Assembly (NCBI GenBank): GCA_014925825.1
Contig: JACGCK010000155.1
Coordinates: forward strand, 1-64,000
Length of the DNA: 64,000 nucleotides
Direction: 5' to 3'
Source: Pholiota molesta
Taxonomy: Eukaryota > Basidiomycota > Agaricomycetes > Agaricales > Strophariaceae
Part shown: piece by piece, positions 34,957 to 46,848 of the stretch
Layout: every line of letters begins with the position of its first letter
Position numbering within the stretch: the stretch's first letter is position 1
Translations under genes and position numbers: made by a program
Notes under the pieces: model-generated
Told to the model about the DNA's origin: nothing
The model's database searches: none
Seen by the model: only the letters and a program-made list of their open reading frames with translations

Positions 34957-36077
34957 GACCACAGACTACTGATTGGTTGGGGGATCCAGAGGAGTTGAAT
35001 AACATGTGTCTGACGCGTCCTAAACTGATGAAAGTCATGTACGATGTGCGATACTCACCAGGTGTGCTCTCCTTTTCTCATTTACCTGGACGATCCTATC
35101 TAACGGGGAACAGATACCAACTGGTCCTTCCTCAAATATTCGCTCTTCACACCATCGTCCTCCATCAACTACCTTGATTTATTCTTGGTTGACTCAGCGA
35201 CCGACATGTCCATCCTCTGCACCATCTTCTTCCCATCCCTACAAACCCTGTACCTCCGCGGCGTCAAGCGCTCCGGATTGGCCTCCATGGCCATCTTCCT
35301 CGTCGCCCACCCCTCCATCCGTCACCTCTTCCTTTCCGAAACGGACAGCCACCTCCCGCTCGACAAGCTCGCCATCAGCATGCTCCCGCGCCTGCACACC
35401 GTCAAGGCGCCCCCGCTGCTCCTCGTGCACCTGGCGCAGAAGTGCGCCCGCCTGCGCTATGTGCGCGCCTTGGTGCTTGATTACACGGACGTCCGCGAGT
35501 ACGTGCAAGCGACGGCGGAGCTCGTGCGCGCGGTCAACGGCTTTCCGGATCTGCGCCACTGTTCGATGTCGTCGTGCGTGTTCGCGCCGGCGACCGTGGC
35601 GGAGATTATGCGTCTCCTCGCCGTGGAGTCGACGCAGCTGACGTGCTGGACGGGTGGGTTCTCCTATATGGATACGAACCAGCTTGTAAGTACCCGCGTT
35701 AAATTCTGCGCTCTTACTAACGTTATTGACTCAAGAGCGTACTCGCTGACGCCCTCGCAGGTTTCCCCGCCCTCGCGCGCCTGGACATCTGCAGATGGAA
35801 GTATGACGTTACCGCGGAGCAGCTGGACACCATCGCCTACATCGTCGGCAAGAGCCCGGCGTTGCAGAAACTGTCCCTATACCATGAGTATCTGTCCACG
35901 CTCGAGATCTTGAAGATGTACCGCGTGGAGGGGGGGCGCGGAGCGGGAGGCCGTGCGCGGCTGAAGGAGACGTTTGGGCGCCCCGAGATTGGGGTGTATC
36001 TTCAGGAGCACTTGTGCGTGGACTTGACGGCTGTGGATTGGGAGGATGAGGTGCTGCTGGAGGTTCTGCGCTGGTGA
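34957..36077 (+). pseudogene. F-box gene copy lacking the F-box (5'-truncated, remainder open)
   Basis: Inverted paralogue of the gene at 30198-31774. Remaining exon parts: about 34957-35061, 35114-35685, 35736-36077; the frame is open throughout and both introns are kept at homologous positions. The first exon begins only where the intact gene reads TDWVRAPEELD (here TDWLGDPEELN), so the F-box and about 150 residues are missing. The leucine-rich part is intact (FPSLQTLYLRG, ISMLPRLHTV, CWTGGFSY, FPALARLDICRW, SPALQKLSLY). An in-frame ATG at about 35003 could start a shortened protein of roughly 320-340 residues. Whether it is expressed is unknown. Purifying-type changes (open frame, kept splice sites) leave that open. 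Confidence 0.75.
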
Positions 36078-36337
36078 GCATTCCGCAGCGCTGGAGAGAT
36101 AGACTGGGGAGATGTATGTTTTGGAACGCCTTCATTGTGACTCATGCGCCGTACACCAGATCAACCTCGCTGAGATCGATAACATCGAGGGCTCGTAGCA
36201 GTAACCTCGGTCGCAGGACTTGGTGTTCCGGAACAATGGGTATCAACTCATTCAAGCAAGCAGAATATTTTGACGTATCACATACAGATTTCCGCTATGT
36301 AGTATGTCCAATATAAGCACAATCCTCCTACGTGGGA

Positions 36338-37466
36338 TCACCACGGATGCCGCGTCCCCTCGATATTGACGAACTGCCCGCCCTCCTTCTCGCGCGTTGA
36401 TGATCGTATGATGTCCACGAGTAGGTGCGCCGCGGCTTCTGGTGTACGAGTGAGCTCTTCCAAGTGCGGGATAATTTGTGCGGCGATTAGCCCTGTTGGT
36501 TCCATGGCGATATTGCGCTGTACTAGAAGTAGGTAACGACAGTAATGAGATCGCTTTATATGTTAAAAAACGAGCGACGGACCCATGTCCGTGTTGACTC
36601 CGCCAGGACACAAAGGGAAACAAACTAATGGAACCAAGCACGGTCGTCAATAATGGACCCAGGAATATACGATAAAAGTAGGACACTCACTAAGCCACTC
36701 ATTTTCGAATTGTATCTTCCGCGCAACCCAGTTCAGCGCGGCCTTGCTTGGGCCGTAAGGCGCCATGTCGAGAGGAGTGCCCCCTGGAATCAGTCCTATG
36801 CTTCCACCGAGGGAGCTAATGGGCACGAAGCGCGGGTGGGCGCTGGCTTTGAGGAGAGGGCGCAGGGATTGGAAGAGGTTGATTGTTCCGACTACATTCA
36901 CCTATAGGTAGATGTCAGAATTCGACAGCGGAATTCATGAAAGGACCGGCGCACCGCGAAATGGTCAGGGAACTCGTGAATGGGCGCCTCATGTATCTTG
37001 CCGATGTAATTGGATATTGCTAAATTGTATCAGACCCAGCAATAGGTTCATTAGTATCACAACTGGTGCCAGAACAAAGACAAGAACATGAATCAGCGTT
37101 GAAAAAACACACCGGCGTTCGCAATAACTGTATCCACCCGACCGTGCTTTTCGCCGAGCTTCTTCGCCAGCGCGGTAGTATCTTCTTTGTCCCCTGCGAC
37201 GTACTTGACAATTTCCACCCTCCCAGGGTATTTATTCGCGACGTCTTTGAGTTTGGAAGAGCCAGAACCTAATGGGTCGCGGGCGCCGGCGTAGACAATG
37301 GCGGAAGGGTCTTTAGAAGCAACGGCGTCGATAAGAGCAAGGCCTGTGTTGTGATGCCATTTGTTAGAGCGATGAGTGAATTGAAGCACATCTTAAAACA
37401 CGAATACTCGCCTATGCCTCGAGTTGCACCTGTAATGAAGTAGATGGTCGCTGGAGAATCAGACAT
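36338..37466 (-). CDS. Short-chain dehydrogenase/reductase (NAD(P)-binding Rossmann protein)
   Basis: Six exons: 37466-37412, 37343-37113, 37019-36955, 36901-36691, 36624-36583, 36522-36338; 262 aa, all phases closing. Classical SDR features: cofactor-binding TGATRGIG near residue 12, the NA(A) position after VDTVIANA, the active-site Ser in ISSLGGSIG, the catalytic YGPSKAALN (Tyr-x-x-x-Lys), and the following PGGVNTDM loop. Such enzymes oxidise or reduce small alcohols and ketones with NAD(P)(H); this subfamily resembles fungal norsolorinic-acid-ketoreductase-like or sniffer-like SDRs. The first intron (37411-37344) begins with GC instead of GT (ATAG|GCGAGT), since only this donor restores TGATRGIGLALID. 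Exon 5 has just 42 nt. Substrate unknown. Confidence 0.9.
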
Positions 37467-38810
37467 GGCTTGGAAAAAAGCGCTTTCGAACTAACCGACA
37501 ACTAAGGCATGTAGAAGGTACTTATAGTGCTCAGACTGGGCATGCGATTGACCTTGACATGTTTCTGTTCACGAAATCTTCCGTGCTTCACCGTCGCTAA
37601 TGGTTCTTTTTGAGAATAAAGAAAACAAGTTTTGGGCTGGATCCCGGACAAAAAGATGGTGTCAGTGTGGTATCAGTCAGCAGGAGATAAAGTGAGAATA
37701 CCGATAGGTTCGTATAATTAGACGACCTTTTGTTGGATATGTCGCGACCTGGGTGCAACTTGTACAATCGTACCAGCGGGGTTAAGCAGAGTCCGAATGG
37801 TAGCAGTAACGCGTTAACGAAGAACGCAAGGCCACGTTGATGCGGACGGTTGACCCGGTGCGAACCTTTCCCACACTTTGTCTTCCTTTTCAACGACGAT
37901 GAACTCCAGATGAACTCGCGTTTGCAGCTATCTTCCGCCCAGCTGCTAGCTGCTGTCCTTTATCGTCGACCTCTGGGCCTGTGATAATCGACTCCTCCAA
38001 GCCTATTGAGCGGAAAACTTTACGGTGGTAATTACCCCCGACGTCGAACTCAGAACTGGGCGATGTTTTTTAATGCTGCTCCTACGAAGTCCTCTAGGAA
38101 ATGGGTTATGGGTTATGGGTCATGCAGCACAGCGTGGCTTTGTCGCGATCTACGGTCAGTCATTCATTTCTCAACACGCAGATATTATTTTTGACACGTG
38201 GCTTATCTTATTCACAGTCTGAGTGAGCACAAGTACGCTGAGCATCGAACGCAAGCGTGCGGTGTATGCACACATCCGAAAGGTCTTCCCTTCGAATGTG
38301 CTTGAGCTTTCCAGTGCGGTACTTCTATCGAAGAATTCGAACTGAAAAGGCCATGTCGGACCTTCATCGTCGTTTGGTCTAGATTTTCGAGCCCCGCAGT
38401 CTCGATCGCGTTGATACACGCGAGAATTTGGGCGAGCTTTTTGATGAATCTGTCTTCAAAGCTATCACCAACAAGGCTCTTCGGGGTCTCGATTTTATGC
38501 ATTCGAAGGCTCGTATGGTGAATGGAGGTACGTCTGTCAAGACGTCGCGTTTATATATCCACCTAAATATCTGTTGACTTAATCATACGTGCCGACTTAG
38601 ATAATGCCGCCTCTCTCAACTCGTGCGTTTGATCCTACTTTGGTGTTGAAGGGCGGTGAAACTGAGCCTACGCCTACGGGTTTGGGCAACCAGGGCCGTG
38701 AGGGCGAAACGTGATATGCACGTAATGGATTTTGTTACGCCAGTAACCCATACGCCTTTGGAAGCAGACCATCTCAACAACAACTCTAGGTGAATATTAG
38801 CGCCAACTGA
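37467..38810. other. Intergenic region with a weak protein kinase-like remnant
   Basis: Upstream flank of the SDR gene, then about 1 kb without intact genes. On the plus strand around 38405-38520 the reading DTRENLGELFDESVFKAITN followed by KALRGLDFMHSKARMV resembles the region before the catalytic loop of SRPK-type kinases (..LRGLDFLH..), but no HxD or DFG motif follows. If real, it is a small decayed fragment. Confidence 0.2.
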
Positions 38811-38948
38811 ACGCGCCCACGACGCGGAAAGCTAGCGCGAGGCGCCACGACAGGCTTCCAGAAGAACGTCCATGCTTTGCGTAACGCGCGCGCACCTACT
38901 GGTGATGCCGTTGTGCGAATCTGCTTGCCCACCACCTGATGCGTACGA

Positions 38949-39506
38949 GTGACGCGACTGCATCCCCAAGATCCTTCCGAGGCCGCGTCCCCAGCGCGCA
39001 TCCCCATCCCATGTTCACCCCAACTCAATGCGAATATCTTATCTGACGAGCGCATCTCTCACCTGGCCCATGCATGCTTCTATGGAACCTGTCACTTCAC
39101 GTATCCACTGATCTCGACATGCCGTTCCACACTCCCACGAAAGCTCACGGAAGACGATAATCACACTCCAGGAGTCCAGGTGCACTCACCCCGCTCTCCG
39201 CAAAGAGCGCTCGAAATCTGCCTTCGTAAGGATACAATCATTAGGCTTCTACGCGGCATTCCAAAAGCCAACCCGCTGATCAAACAGAACGCACCCTTAT
39301 TCCAGTTTATTCCCCACCCCGCCTTCCCTAACGCCACCCGAAAGCGGTCGCCTAAGCACAGACAGCTAACCGACGAGATCCCCGTCGGCCTCTCGATCCC
39401 ACCCCTGCCCGCGCCGCTCACTCACATAGTGGCCGCCGCTCGCCCTCGCCTCTCGGATGTGCGCCGGAAGCGGCGCGGTTTGCCTGTTAAGGCTGGCGCT
39501 TATTGA
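38949..39506 (+). CDS. Open frame of 185 codons, unrecognised, possibly not a gene
   Basis: An uninterrupted frame starting MTRLHPQDPSEAASPARIPI and rich in Pro/Arg/Ser. The DNA is GC-rich, which makes long chance frames likely, and there is no conserved motif, signal peptide or membrane segment. It borders the tandem ~330-bp repeats at 39.75-41.0 kb. I give it low weight. Confidence 0.2.
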   Translation: MTRLHPQDPSEAASPARIPIPCSPQLNANILSDERISHLAHACFYGTCHFTYPLISTCRSTLPRKLTEDDNHTPGVQVHSPRSPQRALEICLRKDTIIRLLRGIPKANPLIKQNAPLFQFIPHPAFPNATRKRSPKHRQLTDEIPVGLSIPPLPAPLTHIVAAARPRLSDVRRKRRGLPVKAGAY

Positions 39507-39749
39507 ACGCTGAACAAGATAGCTCTCCAGAATCTGGCGCGTTTACGCACTTAAACGCAAACTGTCATTTCCTTATCTTGTTCTTTTCTTGGCCAACAAA
39601 GCATTTACTGGCCGTATCTGCCAACAACTGTCGAAATTATGCCAGCCAACGAGCTGTCGACATTATGCAAACAAGCTTTCGGAATTAGGCCAACACTTCG
39701 GAATTCGTCGGTGTGCGTCGCTGCGATGGCAGCAGGAACGCCCTGGCAA

Positions 39750-41010
39750 TTGAATACTGAATACCGATTGATTTCACAAAAAAAATTGAGACTAGATACT
39801 GATTAAATGACATGTCAACATGTCAATGACGTGCTACGATAAGATAACCGCGAAGCTCGTACTTATTCGAATTCCCCGCAACAGGCACTACTATGAAACT
39901 TTATTCCAAGTCGGCGCCAGGCTGACTGTAGTGAATTTGAGTAGAATGCAAGGAATTCTGTGACTTCGAAGTAGGTTTCCATTCGCGCCTACTTCAAAAT
40001 ACTGAACTAACCAGAGGGGAACCTGTTGGCGTCGGTCCTAGGGCTGGGCTTACCGCTTTCATCTAAATTCGCGCTCGAGATTCCATTCACTAGTCACTAC
40101 TTACTTGAAGTTTACAAGCCGTAATTTCCCCATCTAATTCTGTTTGCTACTGAGTATTGAGTACCGATTGACAAAAAAATGAGACTAAATACTGATTGAA
40201 TGTCATGTCAATGACGTGCTACGATATCAAATAACCACGAAGCTCGTATTTAATTTTCCGACAGCACTACTATAAAACTTCATGTCAACTCGGTGCAAGG
40301 TGGACTGTAGTGAACTTGAGTAGAATACAAGGAATTCAGTGACTTTGAAGCGTAGCTTTTCATCGCGTCTACTTCCAAATATCGAACCAACCAGAGGGGG
40401 AACCTCAGACCTGTTGACGTCTGAATCGGCCCAGAATTGAGCTTACCGCTTTCATCTAAATTCGCGCTCGAGACCCGATCCACTACTTACTTCAAGCTTG
40501 CAAGCCGTAATCTTCCTATCTGTTTCTTTTTTCTTTTTTTCGACCATTATGGCAACTCCTGGCCGTATTTGCCAACGTCGAAATTATGCCAACAGGCTTT
40601 CGGAATTATGCCAATGCGCTTTCGGAATTCGTCGGTTCGCGTCGCAACGAGATGGATGCAGGAACGCCGTGGCAATTGAATACTAAGTACTGAGTACCCG
40701 TTGATCACACAGAAAAAATTAGACTAGATACTGATTGAATGATATGTCAATGACGTGCTACGGTAAGATAACCGCAAAGCTCGTATTTAATTTTCCAACA
40801 ACAGGCACTACTATAAAACTTCGCTTCAGTGGTCGCAAGGTTGACTGTAGTAAGTTTGAGTGGAATGTAAGGAGGTTAGCGACTTCGAAGCGTGGGTTTG
40901 CATTCGCGTGTACTTCATGATAAAGAACCCACTAGAGGGGAATTTTTTGGTGTCGGCCTACAGGTTAGGCTTACCGCTTTCATCTAAATTCAAGCTCCAG
41001 ACCATTCACA
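39750..41010. repeat. Three diverged tandem copies of a ~330-bp unit, with a second ~190-bp unit before copies 1 and 3
   Basis: Unit A occurs at about 39752-40092, 40150-40480 and 40677-41005, same orientation. Shared landmarks in order: TGAATAC/TGAGTAC..GTTGA, GACTA.ATACTGATT, ATGTCAATGACGTGCTACG, GAAGCTCGTATTTAATTTTC, CACTACTATAAAACTT, TTGACTGTAGT.A.TTTGAGT, ACCAGAGGGGAA, and GCTTACCGCTTTCATCTAAA. Unit B, with GGCCGTAT.TGCCAAC and TCGAAATTATGCCA and ending AACGCC.TGGCAATTGAATACT, occurs at about 39565-39750 and 40500-40680, directly before copies 1 and 3. No copy has an open frame. Each A unit carries a TATA-like TATAAAACTT (TATGAAACTT in copy 1). Confidence 0.8.
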
Positions 41011-41839
41011 GGATCCGCGATTCAGGCGCCAAATTCTCACGTACGTCGGGGCAATACTGTTAATCATGTCAGATTATGAAGTCGACATGCACGCCAACAC
41101 GAAGCGGCGCGATAGTCACATAATAATTCCAGAACAACGTTCGTGATTTGCGTAATTCCAAGCACACATTCGACGATGATACCTTGAACGCGCCATCCTT
41201 CGTATTCTGCAGCTGGGTAATCATGCGTGCCCGCCCTTCCTTTGGGTCCTCTAGATCCTTCCGCCTTCGCGTGTTACCACCCCATGACTCAGATCTTATC
41301 CAGCTCTCGGAAAGCTACGTGCTTCTATCTAACCACTGTTTTCATTTGCTGCCCTATCGTACTTACTCTATGCGTGATCCCGGGTCACAACGAAACCAGC
41401 GTTTATTTAAACGCTCTCCAGAAGAGGTATTCATTAAGGAAAGTGAAGCAAACCGACCCAAATCTCTTACTTCGATTTCCCAATTCCCCTCGGCGATGGT
41501 ACAGTACACCCCATATCTAATTAACCGGTGCGATCTCCTTCTGCATATCTCAATCCCAACGCTCCGACTTGGGGTGCATGATCCTTGCCAGCATCAAACT
41601 GAGATATCGCCCAAGGGGATTCAGATAGTCGCCGCAACCAAAAGGAACACCCCCTTCTGCTCCATCCTCCATCGCGCTTCGTCTCCAGTGCTCCATACGT
41701 GATCCGAAATAGGCGCGCATTTCCTCTTACGGCGGGTGCCTCTTGCGCTCGCCTTGCATACGCAGCCGACTCAGAAGCGGTGGCTATATCCGACATCAGG
41801 TTTGTCATCAACACGAATGGATAAGTTTAGGTTAACGAG

Positions 41840-44800
41840 TGTACGATGGAGCTCGTGGCAGTGATCCTGCCTTAGGCAGGGCAAGGGCACAAGTGTGCGA
41901 GGCGCTTTTGGCGTATAGCACGAGACATCATATGATATGCGTACTGCTGACCTCAACGCCTTTGTTTTACGGCTTTCATCAAGCTTTCATGGTATTTAAG
42001 CTTTCGAATAGGAGAAGAACAGCCCAATGATGTCCCTCGGTCTCACGGACTGCGGGGCACAAGGCAAGCACGAGTTCCAATTATGTTAATTGTCGATCAT
42101 AGGTTCACTGCATTGAGGTGTTTTACAAGGTCGTATGCGTAAAAAAAAACGAATCAGACGCAAATAGTGCAATGACAAGAATCTCATTGCTTCAACAGCG
42201 AGCTTGCAGATAGAAGCTCAGTGGGGCCTGTAGGGCCACATCCACGGTTCCGTATAAAGCACCGGCATAAGAAATGGAAGGTTATTTTTGAGACTGCAGA
42301 TCAGGTGCTCACTCTTTCTTTGGTGCACCTTTTTGAACCGGCAAGTTAAGTTTGCATTGCAAAGTTTAGCAACACCGAATGTTGCAGATAAAGACCGGTG
42401 AAATCTGGGCATCAGCGATGGGATGTACCGAAATCTAATCTGGACCAATAGATAGTGAGGTTGAAAGATACTCCACTCACTCCTTGGGCTGATGTTGATG
42501 AGATAGTCATAGAAGTTGCTCTATTTATGTATCCCATGCAACTGGAGATTGCATTTATGGATTCGTAATCCGCACAAACAGCCTCTCTCACTCGATACCA
42601 ATGAACCCGGCTTGAGGCATGCCTAAAACTTGCGGAAGAAAGGACGCAATGCCATGAGGTGTCTCTCCGGGACGTTGAACTGTACACAGTGAGTCTCGTG
42701 TGGCGGCCTTGAAACGTTAATTTTAGGGTATCTCTCAACTATGTACGGGTCCACAATCTTCGGTTAACATACTATTCAAACCCTTCCGTTTGGTCTTTCT
42801 GGAACCTAGAACGCCGCTTATACCCAAAGCGAATGACCTTCCTCGTTGTTCAAGTTGCGTGAATTATCCTACATATCTGGAATTGACCATGCTTAGAGTC
42901 GGTCATCTACGAATCTTTGATACGGTGATTTACCTGGACAAACCTGCAGGTTCATTCGTAGACGGTTTGCGACGGGATTGCATGTCAAGTCCCTAGTCGG
43001 CCACGTTATGCTGCTGCAAATATACTCCCCGTCGCGGGAGTCTGATCGATAACATTGGCGCCTTTCAAGTAATTGAGATAGGAGTTTCACTGGTCGATTT
43101 AAAAATATACTCGCGTTCGTAGCTCCCAAGGGCAAGGGGCTATAACGCTGCCTATACCCATGAACGAAGCACTTCCTGTGAGTCGCCTGGCATTGAAATG
43201 GTCGCCGGTTACTTTCTTCTGCCCTCCTTGCACCATGGAGATCGACTGAGGGTACAGATAACTACAATAGATAATCCGGCTCGTTGCGACATTGAATTGA
43301 AAGTCCTTTTATAGTATATGTACATAAGTAGCTATCATATGTATACCGACCGTTTCCCCCGACCCTCCACACGGCCAGGGACGCATTATAGGATCGGTAG
43401 TTGCCGAATGACATCATCCAATCTAATCAATAGGATTTGCCTCTCTGGATGCACGTTCTTGTTTCCGGCCTTTACGTTCCAACCGTGGACATACTTTTAA
43501 CTACATGGCTTTGCGGAATACGCACTCATTCCACGCGAAACGCGTTTCCGGCAAATTCGCGATCTAAGTCTCCGGGACGTCAGTCGTCGTCGCATCGACA
43601 AGCTTTCTTAATATTCCAGCCACCTTGAAGTTTGAGAAGGGAGTTTGATTCGCCATTGGCCAGTGGATCATTCCCATTAGTTTATCGTAGACATTTGTGT
43701 TCTTCGAACAGGCACTTCATCTAATTTTCAAGGCGAAATCAAGGCAAGGTCTTGAAGTACGAATGAATAAGTCACTGAACAATTCAGACTTTATAGTATT
43801 GAGTCTGAGTAGCCATTCGCTTCTTATCATTTGGACGATGTCGTTCAATATGATTATAACCAATTTCCCACACTTTGCTTCCGCCAGTGTCTCCAGTGAC
43901 AGCGTATGTCTAAATTGCCGGCGCGGCATCAATGCTCAAAAAGCCAAGAGAACCACAAGGCAACTAACTTTCATCCCTTAAAGAAAGGCAGATAAACTTC
44001 CATCGGTCTTCTAAGGACTCACCGTAGAGCCATGGGTAAAGGGTATACAGTTGCAGGGGATTCATTTATGACAACTGCAGACTCAGTGTAGAGATGTGTA
44101 TGTTTTTCGATTGGGAATGGTAATGTTGGATCGTGGCACAGTTTATGTTGCTGTGCTTCGGCCACGGAAATTTTCAAATCCCACATATCCCAGCTTACGG
44201 CGATTATGTCAATCTTTCCTAAAGGTATAGTTATAGGATTGAACTGGTCCACAAAATCTTACTCACACCGCTTGAATGCAAGGTTTGGTGTGGGCCATTT
44301 GTTTATCTTCCCAAACTGAATTACTAGCTCACGACACTTCAATTCAAAGTTGATCATAGCTATCTTGCGATAAGATATAACGGCAGCTAATGGAATGTTA
44401 GATTTATTCAATAGATTGCGATAGCCAGGGAATAAAGCTTGTTTAACATCTAGCATCATTTTCAAGGCATTCAATACGCAAAAAAAAATCGCGCTTAAGG
44501 ATGTATACGTGACCGCTCCGCATGGTATTCCCATTTTCTGGTTATCTTTCACATTTATCCGCACGGTTCTTATGCAATATGTACCAGTCTGAGTCGAATA
44601 CTGGTTGAATACTAACCCTGAACCGGCGGGCCAGTAAGGTTGCGGTCGCGCATATTCTTAGGCCTGGCAATGGGTCTCGGCTTTGTCGTGACACTGATTT
44701 CCTAAAGATTGTGTAGCGCTCGTGACCGCTCTACTACTACCGAGATAATAACAGACCAGAGATTCTTCATTCAGGTCAGATACGAGCATAATTTCTGGCT

Positions 44801-46848
44801 TTATCGAAGTCTAATAGATTACGGAGGTTACACCCAGACATTATACACCCAGACATTGTAGTAGATGGCGACAAATGTGATACAGGGTATGCAATTGATC
44901 TCAAGACGATATCACCTTGAAATCTTCGAGATGTTGGGATACTTATATGTGAGGATTCTTACAAAAAATTAGCATGTGGCACCCTTGACCGAGAACACCC
45001 AGTAGCCACGGTAATGAGCTGTATGAGAGGCGGAAATATTTGTCTCCATCTAGAAGGTACTTAATACGATCTGTTGGGGACAAGAATATCCTGGTAACAT
45101 TCATTTAACTGTGCGATAAGTTTCCCCTAGTAATAAATCGTAATCCTGACACTGGTGTACAATATATGCTTTACCAGATGGGATTCGCCTAGGGCGTAGT
45201 TCTAGATGTTCCCTTTGAGTAGAAAACTACTCAGGCGTACTCCAAAAGCTTGCGACCGCCAGGGAGAAATAACATTCACCATTCATTCTACTAATCGTTT
45301 CTTACATTTTCTGATAGTACTATTAACCCCTTTCGTCTATGTCGTCAGCGGACACTTATCATCGCATTGGTGATAGGATTCACATTTACGGAAGTTGTAC
45401 TTGCCAAATAATGGATACGCGGAGAGTTTCAAGAACCACGATATCTGCGGCAAATTGTGCTCACCGGCAGGTACCGTAGGGAATAGCTGTTAGAAAATCA
45501 GGACGAATGGGATAAATTATCTGATCCATCACGAAGATGAAGCAAAGAGGATTCAATGCCTGCCTATGACTCCTAAGAAAGGAAATTCATTCAGTGTACC
45601 GTCATGCATCGGATTCTCTGTGCTTGGGATATAGCGCGGAATATTTGAGCTGAAATAGACAATTCTTGCGCATAAAACGGGCACAAACACCCCGTATAAA
45701 TGGCTGGCGGACCTAGAGAGATATTATACTACAAGAGTGTTAACAATGACACCCTTTTATAAACACCATTTCATTAGGGATATGATGCAAGTACAAGGGC
45801 ATATCAAATATTCGTCATTGATATGACTTACCCCTCATTAATTCATCTTTCATATTCTCATATTTTCTACTTCTTTCTCTTATCGATGGTGTAGTCATCG
45901 TGTACCATCTTAACTTATATCACCCGCGTCTTTCAACCATATGGAATGTTGAAAATTTTAAGCCTTTAAGAGGAAGTACTGTGCGACACTACACAGGAAA
46001 ATACCGCCCAGACAGGGTCTATCTTATCATAAAGTTAGAATTAGACTTTTGTCTTCAATCCCTGAACCGAACCGGGTTTGCGGTAAGGACTTCGGTGATT
46101 AAGGTCCCGACAAATCGGGCGATTGCCATGCGTTGACTTCATGCATTGATAGCTCGGATGATACAACGTGTAGACAAAGATATGGTTTACTATTTTTTTC
46201 TTTCATATAGATTGGTCGTGATTCTATGAAACGCTGACTGTATACGACTTCGATATTCATATACATTGTGTGCTTAGATGAAGTTCGAACCAACCTTAGC
46301 AGATAATTTAAACACTCAAATCCCTACTCATTAGGATCAAAGCCTGGACAGCGAACAAAGTTTTTCAATAACGACTGGAGTTATGGAAGCTAGCGTTTCC
46401 CCGGGATAGCTATTGTGCAGTTCGCATGCTTCGAGATTATGGATCATGCCCCCCTAAAGCCAGGAATATCACCGCGGGATTAGAATGTAACAGAGGCGTA
46501 TTGATAACGCTACATAAATAGTGCTTCTCTGCGGAGTACTGATTCAGACCTTAAGCTCGCGTTAGAATAAGGTGTCTCATCCAAATAACGCGTTATAGCG
46601 CTTGGGCTTCAAGCATCATCAATGAATGTGCGGGGTACCAATTATCGACGATAATACCCTCTGAGAAACATATGATTATTGTTATCGGCTTCCTAAATCA
46701 TCTAATAATAATAATATCTCCTTGCAAGTGACATAGTACATACGTGGAGATCAGGGCATATGTACATTTTTCGTGTATTGAAGGTCAATCAGTCACCCTC
46801 GAATTACTTTAGGTTTGTCGGGAAAAGAGTAAGGTTTTCGTCCGCTAG
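41840..46848. other. Gene-poor, AT-richer region
   Basis: About 5 kb with no reading frame longer than roughly 110 codons, no splice-consistent gene and no recognisable transposase or reverse transcriptase motif. Homopolymer and AT-rich tracts are common. It may consist of decayed transposon sequence, but I cannot identify any element. Confidence 0.4.

Noticed and set aside
38405..38520. Protein kinase (SRPK-like) catalytic domain
   Set aside because: Only a short LRGLDFMH-like stretch is seen; the HxD and DFG motifs and the rest of the kinase are absent.
41148..41702. 184-codon open frame as a gene
   Set aside because: No motif, no splice continuation, low-complexity composition; it partly overlaps sequence that may belong to the surrounding repeats.
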